A DNA stretch of 64,000 bases from contig RPFO01001900.1 in assembly GCA_009746045.1 (NCBI GenBank), forward strand, positions 124,001 to 188,000, in the 5' to 3' direction. The position numbers were made by a program, and so were the translations under genes. Positions 30,139 through 39,523 of this stretch are shown piece by piece; the first letter of the stretch is position 1, and every line of letters starts with the position of its first letter. The notes below the pieces were generated by a model that was given only the letters and a program-made list of their open reading frames with translations, ran no database searches and had not been told where the DNA came from. The stretch comes from Mesostigma viride (lineage: Eukaryota > Streptophyta > Mesostigmatophyceae > Mesostigmatales > Mesostigmataceae).

Positions 30139-31181
30139 TCACGAGGCGAGGAGAGAGAGGATGCGCTCGGTGGATGCGGGAGCCTCAAGGGCCGGCCTTA
30201 TGAACTCCCCCATCGCCATCGACTGGTCCGGACCGACACCTTGATCCTTCATCATCTGTTCCAACGACGCCGTGTCGGCATCGTCCATCATCGGACCGTC
30301 CGCTGCGGACGACATATCGAACGGATAGAACGTGATCTCGTCGAGTTTCGGATCGTTCAGATCCGTCCCCTGGTCCGGCACCCCGGCCGTCTTGGTGGTT
30401 CCCGGGACGATGCCGACGACCGGTAGCCCGAGTTCCTTCCGTATGCTGTTCTGCAACGCTCGTAGTTGGCGTCACAGTTGACGCCCCGGAGCCGCTTCTG
30501 CTTACACAGGTCATGTACGCCGACTTTTTGGCCTCCTCGCCTTCTAGAACCTTCTTCGCGGCGACCCCGTCTTTCCAGTCTCGCACGAACTGCTCTCTCA
30601 GCTCCCGCTCGTGCTGGTTGAACGCGTCCACCTTCTCGAACTTCGCCATGTGTTGCGTCACTCGGAGACCGTTGATGATCCCCCTCATCTCGGACGCGCA
30701 CGGCGGCGTCTGGCTCAGACAGGGGTGCGATCCGACCCCTTGGCCAAGATCTGTTCCGCGGTGGGCACAGGGTACCCCGTCGCGACCCGCAAGGACCAGT
30801 AATCGATCGCGTCGACGACGTTCTTGATCTCCTTCTTCTCCACGACTCCTTCGGCGATCCTCCCCATGACGTTGAGCACGCGTTCGCCGCACGGCACGGC
30901 GTCGTTGCATTCCGAGAGATGCATGCGCAGCGCGACCTCTTGCGGCGAAGGCATCTCCAACTTCCCGCTCTCCTTCGCCTTGGCCGAGACCTGATCGACC
31001 CAGAACCGCACCTGTTCGTCGTCCCCCGCCGGAGACGCGGCCGAGGAGGGGGGCGACGCGTCAGTTGACCCCGCGACGTCAGGCGACCCGCCGGACGATT
31101 TCCGCCATCTCGCAACGGCGTACGCGGTGGACGCGACGAGCGCCAACACGAACGCGAGCAGAATCCCAGAGTCTTGTCCAT
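30139..31181 (-). pseudogene. Anchored Cys-containing viral protein, three or more frameshifts
   Basis: The ATG at 31181 (MDKTLG) leads after a slip near 31165 into a TM anchor (LALVASTAYAVARW). There follow an acidic Ser/Ala linker and a helical domain with paired Cys (SECNDAVPCGERVLNVMG). Further slips near 30725, 30505 and 30440 connect to CLSQTPPCASEMRGIING, a charged helix, and a Met/Asp-rich tail ending at 30139. The layout echoes 26933-28297. No family recognised. Confidence 0.55.
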
Positions 31182-31529
31182 TCTACTAAGCGTAGACGGA
31201 GAATTAAATCCTCCTTCAGACTTCCATTTCCACCTGTGGACGTCGACGTCGGACGCCTTCTTTTTTCGCGTGCCCCTCTTCTTCTTCGTCGTGCCGTCGA
31301 GCTGCACGGTGCGGACGTCGTCGCTGTCCCCCATGACGCTGCCGTTGACGCTCTCGTCGTCGAACTTGCCGTCTAAGGTCTCGACGATGACGGCGGCCGC
31401 GGGACGGGTGGAGCTGAGCGTGTCCTCGACGATGCGGTCGAGCGACGTGAGCGGCGGCGCGTGCGCCCTCGCGCGGGCCCCGTCCATCATCCCTCCCATG
31501 TCGAATCCGGCCGCCATCGGACCCCTCAT
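31182..31529 (-). other. Lys-rich coding-like segment, probable C-terminal part of the 31526-32455 gene
   Basis: The reading frame from 31529 encodes Met/Gly-rich and then Lys/Arg-rich sequence (TTKKKRGTRKKKASDVDV) without a stop until it runs into the start of the next gene. Its beginning meets the end of the 31526-32455 frame exactly where a one-base slip would join them. I read it as the basic C-terminus of that protein. Its own stop could not be placed. Confidence 0.4.
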
Positions 31530-32455
31530 GACGTACGGCTCCTTCCCCCCGGCCGCGGGCGTGGCGGGGGCTCGAGCAGGCGGGGGGGCGCGGAGGACCC
31601 CGGGTCCATGCTGTTCTTCATCATGACCTTGAGGAGGGACTTCATGAGCTCCGGGTCCTGCTTAGCGATCTCCGACATGGACGGGAGTCCCGCGCGCGTG
31701 AAACTCGCGGTCATATGGAACATGAGCGCCGAGCCGCCGACCATGAGGATGAGCTCGATCTCGGGCGCCATTGCCACCTTCCCGCGGTGCTTGTCGTACA
31801 GCCGCTCGAACACGTTGTCGTAGTCTCCGATGTTGGCCATGACGCTCTCGGACCACCCGTCGAGTTTCAGGCCGATGGGGTCGTACCGACTGTTGAGGAA
31901 TTGGACGGCGCTCGTCCCGGCGACCAGGATCTGCCGCATCATGTTCACCGCGTTCCGACACTCGGCGGCCCGCTCGATCTTCGAGTACTCGAACCGCATC
32001 TCGTCCAAATCGGACCGCATGTCGAACTGAGGGACCTCGAACCCCCTCTCCTTCAGCCTGTGCAGCCGATGCAGGAGGTCGGTCTTCTCCTTGAAGATCT
32101 CCTCGCGCGTCGGTTTGGGCGCCTCGGGGGCACGCGGAGGCGCGTCGTTTCCGACGCCCCCGTCGTCATCGTCAAAGTCCCCGTCCTCGCCCCCAAAATC
32201 GTCGAACGCGAACGAACCGTCGTCCTCGCCGCCCATCGCGTGCGGCGGAGGGGGCGGGGGCGCGAACGGGGACCGGGCCTTGCGCGGGTTCGCGAGCATC
32301 TCGAAGATCTCGTCGCCCCCGCCCCCGCCCCCGCCCCCGCCACTCGGATCGACGTGCCTGGCGCTCGACGGTTCGGGCCTGCGATGCCCTCCCTTGACGA
32401 CCGGCATATCGTCTTCGTCTTCGACGATGTCGACCCCCATGAAACGCGCGGCCAT
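31526..32455 (-). CDS. Conserved nucleocytovirus virion-type protein (WSES/DYDNVFE family)
   Basis: From the ATG at 32455. The acidic Gly/Pro-rich N-terminal half contains a poly-Gly run. The C-terminal half carries the pattern LLHRLHRLKERGFEVPQF, MRFEYSKIERA, PIGLKLDGWSESV, YDNVFERLYDKHRGK and IELILMVGGSALMFHMT. I recognise this as a protein family shared by mimiviruses, iridoviruses, marseilleviruses and phycodnaviruses (remembered as DUF5767, not checked). Function is unknown, probably virion-associated. The end is uncertain because a frameshift near 31540 likely adds a basic tail. GTATAC lies upstream. Confidence 0.75.
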   Translation of the reverse strand: MAARFMGVDIVEDEDDMPVVKGGHRRPEPSSARHVDPSGGGGGGGGGDEIFEMLANPRKARSPFAPPPPPPHAMGGEDDGSFAFDDFGGEDGDFDDDDGGVGNDAPPRAPEAPKPTREEIFKEKTDLLHRLHRLKERGFEVPQFDMRSDLDEMRFEYSKIERAAECRNAVNMMRQILVAGTSAVQFLNSRYDPIGLKLDGWSESVMANIGDYDNVFERLYDKHRGKVAMAPEIELILMVGGSALMFHMTASFTRAGLPSMSEIAKQDPELMKSLLKVMMKNSMDPGSSAPPRLLEPPPRPRPGGRSRTS

Positions 32456-32462
32456 GGATTCC

Positions 32463-32468
32463 GTATAC
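32463..32468 (-). promoter_or_regulatory. GTATAC motif before 32455 start
   Basis: GTATAC lies 7 bases before the ATG at 32455 on the minus strand. It is one half of a divergent 91-bp promoter region. Confidence 0.4.
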
Positions 32469-32532
32469 GAACCCGCGCACATAACTTTGACTTCGTCTCG
32501 AACGCGCCTGCCAAAAAAACCGCCGCCTACTC

Positions 32533-32538
32533 GTATAC
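32533..32538 (+). promoter_or_regulatory. GTATAC motif before 32547 start
   Basis: GTATAC lies 8 bases before the ATG at 32547, facing the opposite motif at 32463 in the same intergenic region. Confidence 0.4.
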
Positions 32539-32546
32539 GGCCGGAC

Positions 32547-33313
32547 ATGATGAGCGAATTTTTGATAGGTCTCCTGGTCATCGCGTCGGCGGTGCTGATT
32601 TTCCACATCGCGAACAACCGCCACAACGTCTCGCCCGAATCGTCCCCGGACACGCCGGTTGTGTCCTCTGATGCGACAGATGCCCTCGGGGTCTTGGTGC
32701 CGCCGGCGCGTCCCACCCGCCCCCCGCACCGATCCGACGCGGAGGTCGCTGCGGACGAGTATCACAACACGCGCCAGCGGAACGTTCTGATGGCGCAGTT
32801 GCAAGTCCTCGACGTGCCCCGCGAGATCCTCCTGTCGACCATCCTCGTGAAGCGGCCGGACGAATTCGGGCGCCTGAAGGACGTGGACGAGATCTCCGAG
32901 GCCCAGTGCAAACTCCCCGAGTCGGAGGTGGCGCGCAGACTCCGAGGCAAGGTCAGTAAGAGCTACCGACTGGGCCCCTTCCACGTGGTGTTCGACGACA
33001 CGGACTCGACCTTTTCGGTGTTGCAACTGATCCCGGAGAACGCGTACCCGAACCCGTCCATCATCCCGATGCCGTCGATCAAGTACTCGTCCGTGCCCCG
33101 ACAGACCTACTCCCGCGCGCACATCGACGCGCTCATGACCAACCTGCGACGACAGGCGTCGCCCACGGCCACGAACAAGGAATGCGTCGTATCGCGTGGC
33201 GATATCGCCTGGCACTGTTCGAGTCGGTCGACGCGCGCGTGGTGGACAACAAGGTCCGCGGGACCGTGACGAAGCGGAAACTGTACGTGTTCCGGACAGG
33301 GGAAGGGTACTGA
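32547..33313 (+). CDS. N-terminally anchored viral protein, one frameshift
   Basis: An anchor (SEFLIGLLVIASAVLIFHIA) is followed by a polar linker and a mixed alpha/beta domain (RLGPFHVVFDDTDSTFSVLQL). A one-base slip between 33185 and 33230 leads to the ending LYVFRTGEGY at 33313. About 254 residues. No family recognised. It faces the conserved virion protein across a shared promoter, consistent with a structural role. Confidence 0.6.
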
Positions 33314-33354
33314 AACGGTCCTCCGTATTTATTCTGCGCTTATCATTAACACAA

Positions 33355-34922
33355 ATGCCCGTACGAAAGCCCGCATCCGCGCCATCTAAGAAGCCGCGGG
33401 CCGCGACGGCCGCGCGTACTAGGACGAGGAAGAGTCACGTCGCGAGGGCGGGCGAGGTCGAGGGTGTGAGCGACGAAGAGGTCAATGCCGACCGCGAGGA
33501 GCCGGGGTTGAGTATCACCGAAGCGGTCGCGAAAGAGAAGACGCTGAAACGGGGGCAAATAAAGCCTTCCGCGCCGAAACGGATGGCCCCCTCTTTCGGA
33601 CGAGCAGCTCGCGATCATGGACAAAAAAATATTGAAAGCGATGGAAAAAGCTGAAAAGGAGGCGGACAGGTGGGACCGAACCATGAAGAATGTACCAAAG
33701 AAACGTAGGAGCATTCACGCCGTGCCCACCCCTAGGGTGGATGTCAAACTGGAGGAACCTGCCGAGACATTTTACAACCCGGCAACGGGTCGCAAAGAGC
33801 TCCCGAACAAGTGGGTCGAGTTCAACGAATTGAACGGAATCGATCTCAAGAACAAGATTTCAGGATGGTCGAAGGAAGAAACGGCGCGACGGTTTCGCGA
33901 GTTCTCGGAAAAGGTCGATAGGGGGAGATTGACCTCAACGAGTTGGTGCGCGCAAGGGGCGCCAATTGGAATCGACAGGTTGGGCCAGGAATGACGAAGG
34001 CCACGCAACAGGTACGCCCCCCCTTGGCGGTATGAGAGGGCGTTGGAACAAGGCCATTCGAGAGTTCGAGAATCTAACCGGACACAAGAGGGACGAGCTG
34101 GTGAAGGATGGCAAGTTACAACTCACGGAGAAGGACTTGAGGACGGCAGGGATGATCGTCAACAAGAACTTCTTCAACAACTCGTTCCCGATGCACGAGG
34201 TCCTGTTGAGACTCGAAAATGAGGGCGAGGGGTATGCCAACGTTGGCTCAGCGTACGCGCTCGGAAAACACAAAATCGCCATCAACAAGGACGAATTCGA
34301 GAGAGGCGCAGTTGACAAAGACAGGTTTTTGATAGGAGAGGGAAGTCTGATCCGAAACGACGCCCAGCAACTTTTGCAGACCCTAGCTCATGAGATGGTC
34401 CATTCTGCGAACGCGAGATGGGCCCCTGCGACCGACCTGAAATACGACTACCACGGCCCCGATTTCCAACGCCACAATCGGCTGTTCAACGGACTCGACA
34501 CCACTCACGACTACTTCGGCCACGTGATAGAAAAGAATAAGATTCCCTCTTTCGACGAAACGGGAGATTTTTTGGAGGTGAAATTACCTCCTCGAGGCGC
34601 GTCTACCGATAAGTCTCGGTATTACAACAGCACCTTGCCGTACACGCGAGCTGAACTCGAACAAGGCAATCGCGAGGGGGATCGAATAGGATTGGAGGAG
34701 ATGCGAAATCGCAGACCGAAGCAGGCCGCACGCATAGAGTCGGGGAGGAAGAAAAGGAAGTCGTCGTACTACCTGCCCTTGTTCGACCCCGAGGACGAAG
34801 ACACGCGCGAGAAGAGACTCTACGCCATGGCCGAGGTTTTGGGTCACACGGAACACCCCGTACAAGACCCCATCTCGAAGATCCAACGCAAGAGGGCTCG
34901 TTCTTCTAAATCTCTCAAGTAA
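33355..34922 (+). CDS. SprT-like zinc metalloprotease with basic N-terminal extension, two frameshifts
   Basis: From the ATG at 33355: a Lys/Arg/Ala-rich 80-residue start, a slip near 33600, a charged helical linker, a second slip near 33945, then the protease region. The zinc site is HEMVH (34389-34403), followed by HGPDFQRHN (from 34452), the HExxH...HGxxF order of SprT/Spartan-type proteases that degrade DNA-protein crosslinks. The C-terminus is basic. A role in freeing viral DNA from bound protein is plausible but inferred. The catalytic region itself is in one unbroken frame. Confidence 0.7.
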
Positions 34923-34932
34923 GTGTGAAGAC

Positions 34933-35723
34933 ATGCCGCGGGCCGTTAAAGGGCACAGGACACGGGCCCCTGTCTTCAGAACTGCCGGGGGGGTACTGAC
35001 GCAAGTCATGCCGCTGGTGGACCGCAAGAACATCAACAAGGCGTACCACGCCGCGCAGGACCGGTTGGACGACCCCGACATGATACTGCACGAATTGGAA
35101 CTGCGGAGAATGATCGACGGCCATTGGAACCCGTACGACCGCGTGACGAACGCGTCCGGGGTATCGCGACCTCCGCCCGACGGTTCCGCGTGGGGTCACC
35201 GGTACTTTTACGACCAAGAGGCGGAAAGACTCGCGAGCGACACGTGGGACAAAGGGTGGCGATTCGCGCCCGAGTTCGTTCGCGGGTCGCGTCACGCGGC
35301 GATCGACGTGCACGAAAAGATGCGGGGAATAGCCGCGAAAAGGATGGACAAACGCGCTCTCATCGACAACATGCATCTCATGTTGCCCACCCCCGACCGC
35401 TCCGCCGACCCTTCGGCGCCCGCGCACTCGTACGGCGCCGGACTCCTCGCCGTGGACCGCGCGACGGCCGAGAACACGCGTCCCTACCAACGCCCCACCG
35501 GATGGGGCGCCCCCTCCCCCCGAACATGTGGGAGGGGGCGTCGGCAGCACCCGAATGGACCGGCCCGAGCGGGTGGGATGTCTACTACGGGGACGCCGCG
35601 ACGAACGGGTGGGACGACGATCACAGTGTTGGACAGACAAAGCGGAGGCGAAAGAGAGCTACGCCCGCGCGCAAGAAGAAGACGACACCCGTATCTAGCA
35701 AACGTAAGAGACGGAATAAATAA
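34933..35723 (+). CDS. Unknown protein with Lys/Arg-rich tail, one frameshift at a C tract
   Basis: From the ATG at 34933, 11 bp after the protease gene. It has a helical domain (KNINKAYHAAQDRLDDPDM) and Trp/Tyr-rich middle (WDKGWRFAPEF). The frame slips at the C7 tract near 35515, then the protein continues with an acidic Trp-rich patch and a strongly basic end (KRRRKRATPARKKKT). Not recognised; the basic tail suggests DNA contact or nuclear import. Adjacent AATAAA signals close the gene. Confidence 0.6.
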
Positions 35724-35777
35724 ATGCTTTATTGATCATCGACATCATCATTCACATCGAGTCTACATCTCCTTGCA

Positions 35778-36971
35778 TCAAGGCCAGCGCGCGCTCCCAT
35801 CCGAGCGGACGCTCGTCGAACTCGGACGCCGGTATCGGCCGGGGGGGACCACGACGCTCGCGGGGGCGGCGAAGACCGGGGAGGAGGTATCCGGAGGCGG
35901 GAAAGGATGCGTCCCCTCCTGTGCGTCAGCCACGCCCGCGGCCAACATCTGCACGAGCTGATACACGGACATTCCCGGTACCGCGTACGAGACAGGATCG
36001 ACAAACAGTCGCGAGGCGGACAGCGAGGAGGCGGGTAACTGGTACACGACAGGCGCAGGCGGGGGCGCTCCCCCGAACCCTCTCACTTGGTACGAGTCCA
36101 GGAGATGCGACACGTAGTTCAGCACCAGTTGTCGATTGCGTATCTGGGTGTCCGACGCCATGACGTCCTCGCCCACCTCCTTCGACAGCGCCGCCTTGAC
36201 CATCCCCTTGTAGGTCATGAGGCCGGTGTATCCAGCGTGGGGGTCGACCGCGACCAGCTGGCAAAAGTACGCGTGCCACTGGGGGACGTAGTCCCCGTCC
36301 AGCATCATCATCGTCTCCCGCCCGGCTTCCCCGTTCTCCGCCAGCTGGATCATCATCTCCACCATCTCGGCCGCCATGCGCTCGAGTCCCATGACAAGCG
36401 AGGCCTTGTCCTTCTTCGCCTTGACGATCTCGGGATGGCGGAACAGATGGAGGGTCGACCGGCGTTGAAACCCTAAACGTTGGACCTGGCGGTCGAGCCG
36501 ATTCAGCTCGACCTCGTTGAAGGCGTGCCGCGTGACAGGATCCTCGAAGGTCCCGGAATCCAGTATGAATTCCGCGAGCCTCGGAGCGTCGAACCCAATG
36601 ACGGTCCTGTCCGGCAACACGAGCTTGAACACGCGGGATTTGTGCGGGAGCGGTTCGAGCATGATCATGTCCTCCTTGTTTTTCGGGAACAGGGCGACGT
36701 GCTTCTTGATGCGCGCGATCGCCTTGGCCCTCGCGAGGAACGTCCTCCTCGCCCATCGCTGGATCTTGCGCGCGGCCAGCACGGCGACCAGACTGGCTTC
36801 CGCCTGCCGCTTGGTGATCCATTTGGGGGTGACGAACCCCAGTTTCGTACACAGCTGACGGATATCGACCACCGTGAGCGGGGAGAACCGTCTCTTCCCT
36901 ATACCCTTCACGACCGACGCGTTCAAGGCCAGACTCCGACATATCCTAACAGGAGGTAGTTTTTTCCTCAT
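35778..36971 (-). CDS. IQ-motif protein with U-box-like segment
   Basis: 397 residues, intact. An IQ-like helix (ARKIQRWARRTFLARAK, about residues 66-82) could bind calmodulin-type proteins. About 60 residues later comes DSGTFEDPVTRHAFNEVEL, which resembles the conserved opening of U-box/RING-like E3 modules in algal-virus proteins. The middle is helical and the C-terminal 100 residues are Pro/Val/Ser-rich low complexity. A ubiquitin-ligase role is possible but lacks a complete fold signature. Confidence 0.6.
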   Translation of the reverse strand: MRKKLPPVRICRSLALNASVVKGIGKRRFSPLTVVDIRQLCTKLGFVTPKWITKRQAEASLVAVLAARKIQRWARRTFLARAKAIARIKKHVALFPKNKEDMIMLEPLPHKSRVFKLVLPDRTVIGFDAPRLAEFILDSGTFEDPVTRHAFNEVELNRLDRQVQRLGFQRRSTLHLFRHPEIVKAKKDKASLVMGLERMAAEMVEMMIQLAENGEAGRETMMMLDGDYVPQWHAYFCQLVAVDPHAGYTGLMTYKGMVKAALSKEVGEDVMASDTQIRNRQLVLNYVSHLLDSYQVRGFGGAPPPAPVVYQLPASSLSASRLFVDPVSYAVPGMSVYQLVQMLAAGVADAQEGTHPFPPPDTSSPVFAAPASVVVPPGRYRRPSSTSVRSDGSARWP

Positions 36972-37121
36972 TCCCTACAGAGCCCCCGGAGAATAATCCG
37001 TCGAGAGAGATGATGAGGAGGAGCGAGAGGCGGCTTATCAACCCTTCCGACCGATGTCGGTTAGCCGACACGATCGTGTTGGAATGGGGTTACAAATATA
37101 ACCGCCGCGTATATCGAGACG

Positions 37122-37346
37122 ATGGACGATTTTGAGATCGATCGGACGGCCATGGTCAAAATGTTCGAACAACTCGGCGGGCTACCGTCGGATCTGATCG
37201 ACGCGCTCAAGGCCGCGGAAACGGACGCGGAGTTCATCGACGCGATCGAAACCATATCCCGACGGCGGTTATCGCCCCCCGCCGGCGCCCCGCACCCACC
37301 CCCACCCCCAAACCCCAGAAAATGTGGCGCAAAATGGCGACGTTGA
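37122..37346 (+). CDS. Small acidic helical protein with Pro-rich tail
   Basis: 74 residues from the ATG at 37122, preceded by CGTATATCG. The acidic helix region (DRTAMVKMFEQLGGLPSDLI) could be a small protein-interaction domain; the tail is PPPPPNPRK. No family recognised. AATAAA/TTTATT sequences separate it from the convergent gene. Confidence 0.45.
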   Translation: MDDFEIDRTAMVKMFEQLGGLPSDLIDALKAAETDAEFIDAIETISRRRLSPPAGAPHPPPPPNPRKCGAKWRR

Positions 37347-37390
37347 GAGCCAGGAGACGTTGTAAATAACTTTATTTATCCGAATATGTA

Positions 37391-38200
37391 TCACAAAAGG
37401 TCCAAGTTCATGGCGGACTCGTGAGGACCGTTCACCACTATCAAATGGGCGATGGCGGAGGCCACCGCGTGGAACGGCGTCAACCCGCTGGCATGTTGGT
37501 ACACGTCCTTGGCGACCCCGAGTATGGCGTTCACGAGGGCTTCCGCGACTTCGCGCGTGACCCCCTTGGCCTGCACCATGGACGCGACGTGCACTAGGGA
37601 GCAGACGGCGACCACGTCCACGTCGGCGGCGTGCATGGCGGTGGCGAGGGCGAGTCGCAAGAGAGCGGAGTCGACGGGGTCGTCGCTTTGAGCTCTGCGT
37701 ACGAAGTGCGACGCGAGCGTTTGCAAGACCCCGACTTGATCGACTTCCGCTACAAACTCGGACAACCGCGAGTCATGAAACAGGGCGACGGCGGAGTCAA
37801 AGTCCCCCGCGCGCTTCGAGAAGTCCGGCGCCGGCGCCTCGCCGTCTCGACGATCGTGGATTTCGGCGTCGACGGCGGCGTACAGGTCCCTCCACTGCGA
37901 GGGGGATATCGACATCCCGTCGAAACCGGACAGGTATTGCAAGGACGTTGAGCGGGCGACGGCGAACACCGGACACCCGTACTGTTCTCGCGCCTCTTTC
38001 GGGAACAGCAGAGCCCCGAGACACGCCCTGTGTAATTCGGCGACGTACGACTGCGGCACGTTTAACGGACAGGACTTGAGCGCGTACTTGCCCAATTCCT
38101 CGACCATGGGCTGCAAGTAATCCGGGTCGACGACGGACCCTTCCATCATCATTTTGAACCGGGACAGGTTGGCGTGGAGGTTTCGGTCGATGCGCAACAT
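37391..38200 (-). CDS. Unknown all-helical viral protein
   Basis: 269 residues from the ATG at 38200; the frame is open to 38284 but the extra part is less likely. Entirely helical with many Ala, Val and His (LLRLALATAMHAADVDVVAV). No motif recognised. Intact, unlike many neighbours. Confidence 0.6.
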   Translation of the reverse strand: MLRIDRNLHANLSRFKMMMEGSVVDPDYLQPMVEELGKYALKSCPLNVPQSYVAELHRACLGALLFPKEAREQYGCPVFAVARSTSLQYLSGFDGMSISPSQWRDLYAAVDAEIHDRRDGEAPAPDFSKRAGDFDSAVALFHDSRLSEFVAEVDQVGVLQTLASHFVRRAQSDDPVDSALLRLALATAMHAADVDVVAVCSLVHVASMVQAKGVTREVAEALVNAILGVAKDVYQHASGLTPFHAVASAIAHLIVVNGPHESAMNLDLL

Positions 38201-38259
38201 GTTGGAGACAGAACGCTCGCCATGGGCTCTCGTTCGCCTTTTATAGCATCGGTATAGGA

Positions 38260-38723
38260 ATGGAAACACCGACACGACCGACACCGACGGTCACGAACGA
38301 TTTGAAACCGCCCCGGATCGAGTCGTTCCAATCCGCGCCGCCCGCCACGCCTCCGCCGACGTCCGTACTGTACTTGTCGTTCGGCGGAGGGTACCGCGTC
38401 GCGAACCTCTTGTTCTTCCCTGTCATCTTCGCCGTCTTGGCGTTTTCGTGGATAGGGCCCTCGTGCGACGCGTGAACAAGGAGAACCACCGGACGTTCCA
38501 ATTCCTTCGCGCTCTGCCACACGTTTTGTACGGAATCGTGACGTGCGTGATCTTCGTCCCCGACTGGATCCGCGCGGGGTGGTTGCGCGCGTCGGCGTCC
38601 ATCGCGATCGTTCTATACGTCAAGCTGGCGGTCTCCGCCTTCTACACGTCGGTGACGTCTCACGTGCTCCAGCGACTCCAGACGCGCTCCGTCGTGCGCG
38701 ACGCGCAGACCGACGCGAAATAA
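38260..38723 (+). CDS. Three-TM-type membrane protein, probably split by a frameshift
   Basis: The first piece (38260-38475) encodes a Pro/Thr-rich start and one hydrophobic segment (NLLFFPVIFAVLAFSW). The second (from about 38448 to 38723), in another frame and lacking an ATG, continues with two more (YGIVTCVIFV; SIAIVLYVKLAVSAFY) and a basic tail. I read them as one gene with a one-base slip near 38450. Two overlapping small genes remain possible. Confidence 0.45.
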
Positions 38724-38741
38724 TTCTCTCCCCATCCGTCA

Positions 38742-39032
38742 ATGACGTCCCTTCTCCGCTGTTTCCGGCCACGCCAAGTGCACGCGAACAAGAACGAGGG
38801 GACCGTGATCGCGGGGTCGCTCCTCCCGCCGGATCTCGTCGCCGACGCGTCGAAATCCTCGAAAAAAGGCTCGCGGCTTAAACCACACGATGCCAACGCA
38901 CACCCGCTTCCATCCGGACACCCTGGCCGCCCACTCCCGCTTCCTGGACCCTCTTCCTACATGGACGCCTCCCGGCACGGTCACATTACAAGCCCCTCGC
39001 TTATCAGTTCCCAATCGAACCGAGATGAGTGA
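38742..39032 (+). CDS. Weak candidate small protein
   Basis: 96 codons from the ATG at 38742, with a basic start (LLRCFRPRQ) and a low-complexity Pro/Ser/His tail. No domain. It fills the gap between two better-supported genes, but composition alone could produce it. The opposite strand is also open here. Confidence 0.3.
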   Translation: MTSLLRCFRPRQVHANKNEGTVIAGSLLPPDLVADASKSSKKGSRLKPHDANAHPLPSGHPGRPLPLPGPSSYMDASRHGHITSPSLISSQSNRDE

Positions 39033-39088
39033 GCGAAAAAAAACGGATAAGATCCATTCATTGACAGGGGTTAATATGTAAATCTGTT

Positions 39089-39094
39089 GTATAC
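39089..39094 (+). promoter_or_regulatory. GTATAC motif before 39095 start
   Basis: GTATAC directly abuts the ATG at 39095, within an AT-rich stretch. Confidence 0.4.
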
Positions 39095-39514
39095 ATGTCT
39101 CCCGAAGTGCGCGACTTGGAACTAGAAGAACTGCACAGCGCCCAGTCGTCGTACATGAAGGAGGTCGGGGGGAGGAGAGAGGCGGTCGTGGGCAGTGCGG
39201 GGGGGATAAAAGGCTCGTTCTTGCTGGACGAGAAGCACCGCAAGGTCATCGTGGTGAAGGAGTGGACCAAATGGGAACAAGGGGTGTCTGAACTTGCTCA
39301 TTACAAAACGGAGTACCCAGGATACACTCTCGAGCTGCACCTGTTTCGGGGAAGCGGCTCTACAAACATGCCCCCCTCCTATCTGCAATTCGTCCGGTTC
39401 GTGTGCAAGAGTCACCGATTCCGAGTGACCATCCACAAGGGCGCGGTTTTCCCGCTTTCCACCCCGTGGTGGAAAACCTCCCACCTTTGTTGTTTTAAGC
39501 CGTCATTTGGATAA
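39095..39514 (+). CDS. Nuclease-like protein lacking the acidic catalytic residues
   Basis: 139 residues. The core aligns by eye with the PD-(D/E)XK half of 28294-28925: GGIKGSFLLDEKHRKVIVVK versus GLIDIF...LIVEVK, then WTKWEQGVSELAHYKTEYP versus WMEGVGQLVSYGKYFP, then LELHLF versus RLHLF. The catalytic Asp is replaced by Gly or Lys, the Glu of ExK by Val, and the following Gln by Glu. The DNA-binding N-terminal domain is missing. This looks like a decayed or repurposed paralogue. Confidence 0.55.
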   Translation: MSPEVRDLELEELHSAQSSYMKEVGGRREAVVGSAGGIKGSFLLDEKHRKVIVVKEWTKWEQGVSELAHYKTEYPGYTLELHLFRGSGSTNMPPSYLQFVRFVCKSHRFRVTIHKGAVFPLSTPWWKTSHLCCFKPSFG

Positions 39515-39523
39515 ACCCGCCAC

